From Rugosimonospora africana (lineage in GTDB: Bacteria; Actinomycetota; Actinomycetes; Mycobacteriales; Micromonosporaceae): a DNA stretch of 51,431 nucleotides. The notes under the pieces are model-generated. The model worked only from the letters and a program-made list of their open reading frames with translations, made no database searches and had not been told where the DNA came from. Below, in pieces: positions 1-7,773 of this stretch. Every line of letters begins with the position of its first letter. Position 1 is the first letter of the stretch. The stretch spans positions 1 through 51,431 of the forward strand of contig NZ_BONZ01000092.1 in the NCBI RefSeq assembly GCF_016862975.1. Reading direction: 5' to 3'. The position numbers and the translations under genes are program-made.

Positions 1-45
1 CCAGGCGAATGGGGCAAGGCGCGGGCCAGGCTCTCGTAAAGGCGC

Positions 46-102
46 GGGGCCGGCGCCGCTTAGCGGCAGCCGGCCCCAACGCGCGCCTCCGCTAAGCGGA
101 GG
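46..102. terminator. paired hairpins at the 3' end of pepN
   Basis: Two inverted repeats lie side by side. One is GGGGCCGGC (46-54) with GCCGGCCCC (69-77), extended inside by GCCGCT/AGCGGC. The other is CCTCCGCT (86-93) with AGCGGAGG (95-102), and the pepN stop codon sits in its loop. Read on the minus strand they follow pepN directly and are trailed by a weak T stretch, as expected for a transcription terminator. Confidence 0.55.
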
Positions 103-2662
103 CCGAATCCTTGGCCCGGGCCCGCAGGGCCCGCACGATGCCGTCGCGGCCCTCGCCGATCAGCCGGCGCAGCGACGCGGGCTTGTCCGGGTCGGCCAAC
201 CACGCGTCGGTCGCGTCGACCGTCTCCTGGGTGATGTGCAGCGACGGGTACGCCGCCTCGACGAACTCCTGCGCCGGTTCGCTGTCCCGGGTGGCCCAGA
301 CCTGATCCACGGCGTCGAAGTAGCGCGCCGCGTACGGCGCCGTCAGCGCGACCTGCGCCGGGTGCTGGAAGCCGGCGAGCAGGGCCCGCTGCAGCCAGTT
401 CGGCAACGGGTCGGGTCCGGTGACCCGGCGCCACACCGCCTCCTTCGCCTCCGGCGTGGCCAGCAGCGACGAGGCGATGGCCGCCTGCCGCTCACCGCTC
501 GCGGTACGGTCGCGGTCCAGCTCGGCCTGGATGTCGTGCTCGTTCACGCGACCCCCGGCGGCCAGGGACTGGATCAGCCGCCACCGCAGCTCGGTGTCGA
601 CCGACAACCCCTGCGGGGCGTCGCCGTTCAGCCATTCGCGCAGCAGGTCGTACTCCGAGTCGGAACGGGACGCCGACGCGTACGCGCGGGCCCAGGCCAG
701 CTGGAAGCCGCCGCCCGGCTCCGCTTCCGACATCGTGCGGCGCGCGGTCGCGGCGAGCATCGCCCAGCCTGCCGGCGCCCAGCTCTGGTCCGCGTAGTAG
801 GACAGCGCCCCCTGTGCCTGGGCGAGGCTCGCGGTGACCAGGCTCATGTCGCGCTCCTGCGGCAGGCCGTTGCACACCAGGGCGACGTAGTCGCGGGCGG
901 CCAGTTCACCGTCGCGCACCATGTCCCAGGCGGCGCCCCAGCACAGCGCCCGGGACAGCGAGCTGGACAGGCCGCTGATGTGGTTGATCACCGTGTCCAT
1001 GGACCGCTCGTCGAGCCGGAGCTTGGCGTACGACAGGTCGTCGTCGTTGAGCAGCAGCACGTCGGCGGCCGGCTTCCCGACCAGCTGCGGCAGCTCGGTG
1101 CGGGCACCGCTGACGGTCACCTCGACCAGCTCCCGGCGGACCAGGTCGGAGCCGACCAGGTCGTACAGGCCCAGGCCGATGCGGTGGGTACGCAGCGCCG
1201 GGTACTGCTCCGGAGCGGTCTGCAGGACGGCCACCGCGGCGTAGGCGCCGTCCGGGCCGATCGAGATGTCCGGTTGCAGCGTGTTGACCTGCGCCGTCTT
1301 CAACCACTGTGCGGAGAACTCGCGCAGCTCGACTCCGGAGGCGGACTCCAGCGCCGTGAGCAGGTCGTCGAAGGTCGCGTTGCCCCAGGCGTGCCGGGCG
1401 AAGTAGTCACGCAGGCCGTTGCGGAACGCGTCGATGCCGACGTATGCGACCAGTTGCTTGATCACGCTGGCGCCCTTGGCGTACGTGATGCCGTCGAAGT
1501 TCACCTCGACCGCGGCCACGTCGGGCATCTCGCAGTACACCGGGTGCGTGGAGGAGAGCTGGTCCTGCCGGTAGCCCCAGTTTTTCCGGATCGACAGGAA
1601 GGTGGTCCACGCGTCGGTGAACTGGCTGGCGTTCGCGTTGCACCAGTGCGAGGCCCACTCCGCGAACGACTCGTTCAGCCAGAGGTCGTCCCACCAGCGC
1701 ATGGTGACCAGGTCACCGAACCACATGTGGGCCATCTCGTGGGTGATCGTGTTGGCCCGGTTCTCGTACTCGTAGGCGGTCACCTGGGAACGGAAGATGT
1801 AGTGCTGCTCCGCGTGCACGACGCAGCCGAAGTTCTCCATTGCGCCGGCGTTGAACTCCGGGACGAACACTTGGTCGTACTTGGGCAGCGGGTACCGGTA
1901 GGCGAACTGCTCGTGGAAGAAGTCGAAGCCCTGCGTGGTGATCTGGAAGATGTTGTCCGCGTCGAGGTACTGGCGCATCGAGGCGCGGCAGTATAGGCCT
2001 AGGTCGATGCCGTCGTGCTCCTTGCGGACCTCGTGGTAGGGCCCGGCGCAGATCGCGGTGATGTACGTGCTCATTCGTGCCGACTCGGCGAAGTGCCAGA
2101 TCTTGACGCCCTCGCCGGCGTCCTGTGTGGACTCGACCTGCGCGTTGGACACCACGGTCCAGTGCGCCGGCACCGTCACGTGCCACGTGTACACCGACTT
2201 CAGGTCGGGCTGGTCGAAGCAGGCGAAGGTCCGCTGGGCGTCGGTCGTCTCGAACTGGCTGTAGAGGTAGACCTCCTTGTCCACCGGGTCGACGCTGCGG
2301 TGCAGGCCCTGCCCGCTGTTCGAGTAGAGGAAGTCGGCCTCGACCACCAGTTGGTTGTCGGCGGCCAGGCCGGGCAGAGCCAACCCGCGCTCGGAGGACC
2401 ATCCGGAGACGTCCAGCGGCGTGCCGTTGAGCGTCGCCGAGTGCACCCGGTCGGCGGCGGCCTCGATGAACGTGGTGGCGCCCGGCTCGGTGCAGCTGAA
2501 GTCGACTCGGGTGGTGACGCGGAATACCCGTTCCCCGGGGCCGCCGGTGCCATCGGTGAGGTCCAGCGTGATGTCGTACCGGCCGACGTCGAGCAGGCGC
2601 GCCCGTTCGATCGCCTCGACCTGGGTCAGGTTACGTATTCCAGCCACTCGTTCAGTCTCCAT
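92..2662 (-). CDS. pepN: aminopeptidase N (M1 family zinc metallopeptidase)
   Basis: Cytoplasmic zinc aminopeptidase that removes N-terminal residues from peptides in protein turnover. The exopeptidase motif GAMEN lies near residue 272, the zinc-binding HEMAH near 307 followed by MWFGDLVT, and the third ligand Glu in NESFAEW about 20 residues later. An N-terminal beta domain precedes the catalytic domain, and residues from about 520 form the long helical C-terminal region of the ERAP1-like type. The length (856 aa) is normal for actinobacterial PepN. The ATG at 2662 has no clear ribosome site; a GTG at 2647 (reading AGIRNLTQVEA) has GGAG 11 bases upstream and may be the true start. It is divergent from the DsbA-fold gene at 2866. 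Confidence 0.96.
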   Translation of the reverse strand: METERVAGIRNLTQVEAIERARLLDVGRYDITLDLTDGTGGPGERVFRVTTRVDFSCTEPGATTFIEAAADRVHSATLNGTPLDVSGWSSERGLALPGLAADNQLVVEADFLYSNSGQGLHRSVDPVDKEVYLYSQFETTDAQRTFACFDQPDLKSVYTWHVTVPAHWTVVSNAQVESTQDAGEGVKIWHFAESARMSTYITAICAGPYHEVRKEHDGIDLGLYCRASMRQYLDADNIFQITTQGFDFFHEQFAYRYPLPKYDQVFVPEFNAGAMENFGCVVHAEQHYIFRSQVTAYEYENRANTITHEMAHMWFGDLVTMRWWDDLWLNESFAEWASHWCNANASQFTDAWTTFLSIRKNWGYRQDQLSSTHPVYCEMPDVAAVEVNFDGITYAKGASVIKQLVAYVGIDAFRNGLRDYFARHAWGNATFDDLLTALESASGVELREFSAQWLKTAQVNTLQPDISIGPDGAYAAVAVLQTAPEQYPALRTHRIGLGLYDLVGSDLVRRELVEVTVSGARTELPQLVGKPAADVLLLNDDDLSYAKLRLDERSMDTVINHISGLSSSLSRALCWGAAWDMVRDGELAARDYVALVCNGLPQERDMSLVTASLAQAQGALSYYADQSWAPAGWAMLAATARRTMSEAEPGGGFQLAWARAYASASRSDSEYDLLREWLNGDAPQGLSVDTELRWRLIQSLAAGGRVNEHDIQAELDRDRTASGERQAAIASSLLATPEAKEAVWRRVTGPDPLPNWLQRALLAGFQHPAQVALTAPYAARYFDAVDQVWATRDSEPAQEFVEAAYPSLHITQETVDATDAWLADPDKPASLRRLIGEGRDGIVRALRARAKDSASA

Positions 2663-2865
2663 CCGAACTGGTCGCGCCGTCCTCGTTGGCGGCCCGGCTA
2701 CGCCGCACGGTACCGGGATGTCGGGTGTGCGGCTCGTCGCGAGTCTCGCACGGCGGCTTATGGTTCGACCAGAAGTGGCCTACGTCACCTGAACGCCTGG
2801 TCGCGCGCGCCGCTACAGCGAGAAACGATTCGGACGAGAGTCTAACTATTGATTTGGGAGACATC

Positions 2866-3495
2866 GTGGTTGTGGAACGGATGACCGTGGACATGTGGTT
2901 CGACCCGCTGTGTCCGTGGGCGTGGTTGACCTCCCGCTGGCTGCTCGAGGTGGAGAAGGTGCGTGCGGTCGACGTCCGCTTCCACGTCATGAGCCTCTCG
3001 GTGCTCAACGAGGGCCGGGATCTGCCGGAGAGCTACCGGGCGCTGATGGACGACGGCTGGGGGCCGGTGCGGTTGGCCATCGCCGCCGAGCAGAAGTACG
3101 GCAACGGTGTGCTGCGTGACCTCTACACCGCCCTGGGTACCCGCCGGCACCCGGGCAAGCAGGAGTTCAACCGGGACCTGTACGTGGCCGTACTCACCGA
3201 ACTGGGCCTGGACCCGGCGCTCGCGGACGCGGCCGAGTCCACCGAGTACGACGCGGCCCTGCGGGAGAGCCACGATGCCGGCATGAAGCCGGTCGGGCTC
3301 GACGTCGGTACCCCGGTGATCCACGCCCCCGGACCCACCGAGGGATCGCAGATCGCGTTCTTCGGTCCTGTCGTGACGCCGGCTCCGAAGGGCGAGGCGG
3401 CCGGGAAGCTGTGGGACGGCGTGCTGCTGGTCGCCGGCACGGAGGGCTTCTACGAGATCAAGCGGACTCGCGACCAGGGTCCGGTGTTCGACTGA
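2866..3495 (+). CDS. DsbA-fold mycothiol-dependent nitroreductase-like protein (Rv2466c family)
   Basis: The 209-residue protein reads like Mycobacterium Rv2466c, a thioredoxin-fold oxidoreductase that uses mycothiol and activates nitro-prodrugs. Shared stretches are WFDPLCPWAWLTSRW at the N-terminus, FHVMSLSVLNE, WGPVRLAIAAEQKYG and GTPVIHAPG, and the C-terminal FFGPVVTPAPKGEAAGKLWD. The active site is CPWA: Cys16 is present but the second Cys of the canonical CPWC is Ala19, so only a monothiol mechanism is possible. The GTG at 2866 was chosen because GGGAG lies five bases upstream; an ATG at 2881 is the alternative. The gene stands alone, divergent from pepN. The family assignment is from recalled sequence similarity. 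Confidence 0.86.
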   Translation: MVVERMTVDMWFDPLCPWAWLTSRWLLEVEKVRAVDVRFHVMSLSVLNEGRDLPESYRALMDDGWGPVRLAIAAEQKYGNGVLRDLYTALGTRRHPGKQEFNRDLYVAVLTELGLDPALADAAESTEYDAALRESHDAGMKPVGLDVGTPVIHAPGPTEGSQIAFFGPVVTPAPKGEAAGKLWDGVLLVAGTEGFYEIKRTRDQGPVFD

Positions 3496-3610
3496 CACGC
3501 CGACCGAACGCGTCACGGGCTCGGCTCCTCATCGTTTGGCTCTAAGGGATTCCAGCTAAGGGATCCCCAGCCGCGACGGCATCGGCCTCGCGGCTCGCGA
3601 GGAGGAGTCG

Positions 3611-4069
3611 ATGGGCAGCGAGGAGCCGAGCCCGCAGCCGTCCCGGCCGGAGCCGTCCGGGCCGGCCGAGTTCGCAGAGCTTGTTGAACCAGCCGAACCC
3701 GCCGAGCCGGACGGGCCAGCCAAGCCGGCAGGGCCAGCCGAGCCGGCGGTGGCGATCGAGCCGGTCGAGGCGGAGATCGAGGCCAGCCGGGGCGATGGGC
3801 GGTGGTCGGTCGCCCGTACCGGTTGGCGGGCGGTCGTTCCGGACCTGCCCGAGGGGTGCGCGGAGTTGCTCGCCACGCCGATCGTCGTGTCCGTCGAGGC
3901 GCAGGACGACGATGACCGGAGCGGCGGGGACGACGACGAGGAGGATCAGGCGGGCCGGCATCGGGCCCCGGACGACCCGTCCTCGGCCGCCGGCCGGTAC
4001 GAGTACCGGCCGAGCTTCCTCGCCCCGGTCGGCCTGCGGTCCAAGCCTCGGGCCCGGCACCGCGTCTGA
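3611..4069 (+). CDS. acidic Pro/Glu/Ala-rich hypothetical protein
   Basis: I do not recognise this 152-residue protein. Residues 1-60 are a low-complexity run of Pro-Ala-Glu repeats (EPAEPAEPDGP type). A compact middle follows (GRWSVARTGWRAVVPDLPEGCAEL, shown here only as GRWSVARTGW...PEGC), then an Asp/Glu-rich stretch (EAQDDDD, DDDEEDQ) and a basic tail ending in KPRARHRV. There is no signal peptide or membrane segment. GAGGAGG lies 6-8 bases before the ATG at 3611, which supports translation. The ordered middle and strong ribosome site argue for a real gene despite its skewed composition. The stop codon lies inside the first copy of a 36-bp direct repeat. Confidence 0.6.
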   Translation: MGSEEPSPQPSRPEPSGPAEFAELVEPAEPAEPDGPAKPAGPAEPAVAIEPVEAEIEASRGDGRWSVARTGWRAVVPDLPEGCAELLATPIVVSVEAQDDDDRSGGDDDEEDQAGRHRAPDDPSSAAGRYEYRPSFLAPVGLRSKPRARHRV

Positions 4070-4154
4070 GCGCAGCCGGAGCCGTTCTTTGGCGGAGGCG
4101 AGTACAGACCCCACGTAGCGCGTCTGAGCGCAGCCGGAGCCGTCCTTTGGCGGA
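4061..4154. repeat. two copies of a 36-bp direct repeat, 58 bp apart
   Basis: The unit beginning CGCGTCTGAGCGCAGCCGGA occurs at 4061-4096 and again at 4119-4154 with a single T-to-C difference. The first copy contains the stop codon of the upstream acidic protein. The near-identity and short spacing suggest a recent duplication or a mobile intergenic element. Confidence 0.8.
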
Positions 4155-4239
4155 GCCGGCTCTGACCCGGGCGTCTGATCCTCTGGGACGCGCCGGCCCG
4201 GCTCGCGGCCAGCCCCGGCGCAGCCGCTAGCGTCGAAGC

Positions 4240-5442
4240 ATGACGATCGCGCATCCCATCGCCCGAGCCTGGCTGTCCACCGGCGGCACCGGGGCGCAGA
4301 ACTACGACGAGTTCGCCGACGACGCCGAGATCACCGAGATCATCGCCGCGAACCCGGCCAGTGCGCTGGCCGTCGAGATGCCGCACCGTGCGCCGGAGAA
4401 CCTCGGCCGCTCGTTCGCCGAGACGCTGCCCTCCGCCGCCGCTCGGCTCGACGCGGCACAGGCCGACGGCCACTACCGCCTGCACGAGCGGATCGTGGGG
4501 CTGTACCGCATCAGCGGCGAGGCCGGGGTCGGGTACGGCCTGTGGACCATGATCGATACCGATCAGATCTCCACCAGCGCGGACGAGCCCGGGTTGGTGA
4601 TCCGCAACGAGGACGTGTTCCTGGAGAAGGTACGCGAACGGGTCGCCCTGGCCCAGGCGGTCGGCCGGCTGCTCTCGCCGGTACTGCTGCTCCAGACCGC
4701 ACGCGGCGACGAGCTGCACGCGGCGCTCGCCCGGACCGCCCTGGCCGCCGGGAAACCGGACGTGACCGACACCGACCAGGCCGGCCGGGTGCACGAGGTG
4801 TGGGCGGTACCCGCCGGACCCGCCCAGGACGAGCTGCTCGCGCTGGCCGGCGGCGGGGAGCTGGTGGTCGCCGACGGCAACCACCGCAGCCTGGCCGCCC
4901 AGACCGCCGGGTACCCGCGGTTTCTCGCGGTGGTCACCACCCCGGAGTCGGTGGCGATCCAGCCGTACAACCGGCTGGTGTCCGAGCTGCCCGGCGGCGT
5001 GGACGCGCTGCTCGACGGGCTGCGCGCGGCCGGCGCGACGGTCGCTCCGGCGGACGCGGCGCAGGTCCCGACCGGGAGCGGGCCGGTCATCGGGTACGCG
5101 GGCGGAATGGCCTACGCGATCACCCTGCCGGCCGACCCGGCCGCCCCGGCGGTCGACAACCTGGACCACGCGCGGGTCGAACGGGTACTGCTGCGCGACG
5201 CCCTGGGCCTGGACCCGGGCGACAAGCGGATCACCTACGTCGGCGGCGACTACTCGGCGTCCTGGCTGACCGGCGAGGTCGACGCCGGCCGGGCCGAGCT
5301 GGCGATCCTGGTGGCTCCGGTCACCGTCGAGGACTTCGTGGCGGTCAACCTGAGCCGGCAGAAGCTGCCCCGGAAGAGCACCTGGTTCACCCCGAAGGCC
5401 CGTGCGGGTCTGGTCGTCGCGGAGCTCGATTCGGATGGATGA
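4240..5442 (+). CDS. DUF1015 family protein (SerK/SbnI-like kinase fold)
   Basis: The 400-residue protein matches DUF1015. Members include free-serine kinases such as archaeal SerK and staphylococcal SbnI, but most bacterial members are uncharacterised. The diagnostic motif DGNHRSLAA (family DGxHR) is at about residues 212-220, preceded by EVWAVPAG and followed by IQPYNRLV; the C-terminal part (VNLSRQKLPRKSTWFTPKA) is also typical. It is cytoplasmic, with no membrane segment. The start is well defined: the hexamer TAGCGT (4228-4233) lies exactly six bases before the ATG and there is no ribosome site, a leaderless pattern. Its stop region overlaps a possible upstream start of rpiB, so the two are probably cotranscribed. 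Substrate unknown. Confidence 0.85.
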   Translation: MTIAHPIARAWLSTGGTGAQNYDEFADDAEITEIIAANPASALAVEMPHRAPENLGRSFAETLPSAAARLDAAQADGHYRLHERIVGLYRISGEAGVGYGLWTMIDTDQISTSADEPGLVIRNEDVFLEKVRERVALAQAVGRLLSPVLLLQTARGDELHAALARTALAAGKPDVTDTDQAGRVHEVWAVPAGPAQDELLALAGGGELVVADGNHRSLAAQTAGYPRFLAVVTTPESVAIQPYNRLVSELPGGVDALLDGLRAAGATVAPADAAQVPTGSGPVIGYAGGMAYAITLPADPAAPAVDNLDHARVERVLLRDALGLDPGDKRITYVGGDYSASWLTGEVDAGRAELAILVAPVTVEDFVAVNLSRQKLPRKSTWFTPKARAGLVVAELDSDG

Positions 5443-5455
5443 CAGACTGCGCGGT

Positions 5456-5920
5456 ATGCGCGTGTATCTCGGCTCCGACCATGCCGGCTACGAACTCAGA
5501 AAGCACCTGGTCGACCACCTGGCCGGTCAGGGGTACGAAGTGGTCGACATCGGCCCGTACACCTACGACCCGAACGACGACTACCCGGCCTACTGCTTCG
5601 CCACGGCGGAGCGGGTGGTCGCCGACCCGGGCAGCCTGGGCGTGGTGATCGGCGGCTCGGGCAACGGCGAGCAGATCGCGGCGAACAAGGTCCCGGGGGT
5701 ACGGGCGGCCCTCGCCTGGAACGCGGAGACCGCCACGCTGGCCCGCGAGCACAACGACGCGAACGTGGTGGCCATCGGCGCACGGCAGCACTCGATCGAC
5801 GAGGCCACCGGGTTCGTCGAGATCTTCCTGGCTACGGCGTTCTCCGGCAACGAGCGGCACGCCCGGCGCATCGACCAGGTGGCCGAGTACGAGCGCGCCC
5901 ACCGGGGCGCGACGAGCTGA
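5456..5920 (+). CDS. rpiB: ribose-5-phosphate isomerase B (RpiB/LacAB family)
   Basis: Interconverts ribose-5-phosphate and ribulose-5-phosphate in the non-oxidative pentose phosphate pathway. The 154-residue length is normal. GSDHAGYELR at residues 6-15 is the phosphate/substrate loop, and IGGSGNGEQIAANKVPGVR (about 65-83) is the active-site segment. Position 72 is Glu, as in Mycobacterium tuberculosis RpiB, rather than the Cys of the E. coli enzyme. MRVYLGSDHAG matches the usual family start at 5456; an in-frame ATG at 5435 would add seven residues and overlap the DUF1015 gene. A strong terminator follows at 5963. Confidence 0.93.
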   Translation: MRVYLGSDHAGYELRKHLVDHLAGQGYEVVDIGPYTYDPNDDYPAYCFATAERVVADPGSLGVVIGGSGNGEQIAANKVPGVRAALAWNAETATLAREHNDANVVAIGARQHSIDEATGFVEIFLATAFSGNERHARRIDQVAEYERAHRGATS

Positions 5921-5962
5921 GGCGGTTCCGGCGCCACCCGGCGCCCCGGGCGGACTCCAAGA

Positions 5963-6003
5963 GCCTGCTGGCAAATCCGGCCAGAGATTTGCCAGCAGGC
6001 TTT
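5963..6003. terminator. rho-independent terminator after rpiB
   Basis: A perfect 15-bp stem, GCCTGCTGGCAAATC (5963-5977) with GATTTGCCAGCAGGC (5986-6000), has an 8-base loop and is followed by TTT. It lies between rpiB and the convergent gene at 6002, so it can serve both strands. Confidence 0.88.
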
Positions 6004-6454
6004 AACGCTTGGTGTCGGGTGGCGTCCAGCCACGCCGGATGATCATCAAGTTCGCCTCGGCGTAGGCCAGGTCCTCGCCGGTCGGCCGGGTGGCGTCCCG
6101 GGCCCGCATCGCGGCGGCCACGCTCACCTGCGACGAGCCGCCGCCGACCAGGCCGCGCAGGCCGCGCTCGACTTCCCGGTCCTCGCCCGCCGAGGCGTCG
6201 GCGACCGGTACGTCCTCGTCGTGGATCGGGCTGGTCATCGCGGCGAGCGAGGCCGGTGACGGTACCGGTGCCTGTCCGGACGGCTCTGAACGCACCCGGC
6301 GCCGCCGCCGGGGAGTCTCAGAATTCGAGCGGTCGCCGACGGCGCCGGGTGACGAGGTGTCGCGGTCAAGCGGCCGCTTCTCGGAACTTGAGCGGTCGCC
6401 GGGGGTCGGCGTGGGGTCGCGGTCGGACGACCGCTTGTCCGGTGGTGCGGTCAC
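6002..6454 (-). CDS. conserved hypothetical protein with disordered N-terminus
   Basis: Function unknown. About 75 N-terminal residues are Ser/Pro/Asp/Arg-rich and look disordered, including SERRP-type repeats and a basic patch PRRRRRVRSEP. The last 60 residues (GLRGLVGGGSSQVSVAAAMRAR, given here as GLRGLVGGGSSQ...AAMRAR, then RPTGEDLAYAEANLMI and RRGWTP) look ordered and conserved. The GTG at 6454 is favoured because AGGAGG ends five bases upstream; the GTG at 6460 would overlap that site. It lies just downstream of the eis-like gene on the same strand (17-bp gap), so the two are likely one transcript ending at the 5963 hairpin. Confidence 0.7.
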   Translation of the reverse strand: MTAPPDKRSSDRDPTPTPGDRSSSEKRPLDRDTSSPGAVGDRSNSETPRRRRRVRSEPSGQAPVPSPASLAAMTSPIHDEDVPVADASAGEDREVERGLRGLVGGGSSQVSVAAAMRARDATRPTGEDLAYAEANLMIIRRGWTPPDTKR

Positions 6455-6470
6455 AGGCACCTCCTGCGGA

Positions 6471-7682
6471 TCAGAAGATCTCCGTCGCGGCGGGTGCCCG
6501 GTGCCAGCGGAACGCCGCGTCGACCCCGGACAACGTGCCGGGGGTCAGTTCCCGGACCCGGCCACTCGCGGCCAGCGTACCCAGCGAGGCACCGCCCAGG
6601 TAGGCGGCGCCCAGCGCACCGAGGTCGCAGTCCAGGTCGGCGGGCCGGTCGGTGCGGGTACAGCTGGCCCGGTCCGGGCCGCCGACCAGGTGCCAGCTGC
6701 CGGAGTTGTCCGGCAGCATCGGGTCCTCGGTGCGCAGCACCACGTCGACCGGCACCGGGTACCGGCGGGCGGCCAGAGCGGCGGGTACGTCGACCAGCCG
6801 TACCCAGAGCGCCTCGCCCAGCTTGGCGTTGAGCATGTTCGGCTCGTTGACGAGGTAGATCAGCGGCTCATCGGTGGCCGCGAACCGGAACCGGGCCCGG
6901 CGGGTCAGGTCCACGTTCAGCAGGAAGTGCCACAGGGCCCGGTACGCCACGGGATCGGTGGCGACCACCTCGCGCACGATCACGGCACCGGGCTCGTCGC
7001 CGCGCACCCGCCACAGCGCGTACCCGTCGATCACGCCGGCGGTCTCGTGGACCAGCACGCGAAGCGCGGTCGCGCCGCCCCGCCAGCTCTTCGGGTCGGC
7101 CAGGATCCGGTGCCACCAGCGGTCGTCCCGGCTCGACCAGCCGGGACGGTCCGGCTGCGCCTGCTCGTAGACCTTGCGCAGGTCGGCCTCGGCGTCGGCC
7201 AGCGCCATCGGACGCAACCGGCCGGGGTCGGCCGGAACCTCGCGCAGCTGGACCTCGCGGTCGGCGTCGAAGGTCAGCCGGGGCGCGGCCAGCCCGTAGC
7301 CGTACCGCTGGTAGATCTTCCCCTCGCTGGCCCAGAGGTGGGCGACCGGTTCGCCGAGCCGGCGGGCGTCGTCGAACAGCCGGCCCATCATCCGGGTCAG
7401 CAGGCCGCGGCGGCGGTGGGTGGCCTCGACGCCCACCATCGTGACGTGCGCCGACGGGACCGTGCCGCCCGGCACGGTCAGGTTCCGGGTGTACGAGGCC
7501 GACACTCCGACGAGGGCGTCGCCGTGGACGACCAGTGCGGCCCGCTCCGGCTCGAACACGCTGCGTTCCAATTCGACCGCGTCGTCGTCGAACTCCTCGG
7601 CGAACGCGATCGTCAACAGATCGTTGATCTGGTCGAAGTCTTCCGGCGTGCCCGCGCGGAGCTCGTAATCGTCGCTGGTCAT
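6471..7682 (-). CDS. eis: Eis-family GNAT N-acetyltransferase
   Basis: The 403-residue protein has the three-part build of the Eis family: an N-terminal GNAT domain (VTMVGVEATHRRRGLLTRMM is the acetyl-CoA loop, about residues 80-100), a second GNAT-like domain, and a C-terminal SCP2-like domain. The stretch GEPVAHLWASEGKIYQRYGYG is typical. Eis enzymes acetylate amines, including aminoglycosides and protein lysines, and form hexamers. The substrate here is unknown, so the symbol marks the family only. The start ATG at 7682 has AAAGGGA close by. A 13-bp palindrome (7689-7701) lies just upstream, shared with the divergent kinase gene. Confidence 0.88.
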   Translation of the reverse strand: MTSDDYELRAGTPEDFDQINDLLTIAFAEEFDDDAVELERSVFEPERAALVVHGDALVGVSASYTRNLTVPGGTVPSAHVTMVGVEATHRRRGLLTRMMGRLFDDARRLGEPVAHLWASEGKIYQRYGYGLAAPRLTFDADREVQLREVPADPGRLRPMALADAEADLRKVYEQAQPDRPGWSSRDDRWWHRILADPKSWRGGATALRVLVHETAGVIDGYALWRVRGDEPGAVIVREVVATDPVAYRALWHFLLNVDLTRRARFRFAATDEPLIYLVNEPNMLNAKLGEALWVRLVDVPAALAARRYPVPVDVVLRTEDPMLPDNSGSWHLVGGPDRASCTRTDRPADLDCDLGALGAAYLGGASLGTLAASGRVRELTPGTLSGVDAAFRWHRAPAATEIF

Positions 7683-7688
7683 TCCCTT

Positions 7689-7701
7689 TATCTAGTAGAT
7701 A
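7689..7701. promoter_or_regulatory. palindrome TATCTAGTAGATA in the eis/kinase divergent region
   Basis: This 13-bp perfect palindrome is strikingly AT-rich for this genome. It lies seven bases upstream of the eis-like start and about 70 bases upstream of the kinase. It could be an operator or overlapping -10 elements for both directions. Confidence 0.45.
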
Positions 7702-7773
7702 TGGACTGGGCAAAGCGAGCCATTTACGCGGTCGCTACGCTCGGAAGGGGCAAGACGAGGGGGAGTGACCGAT

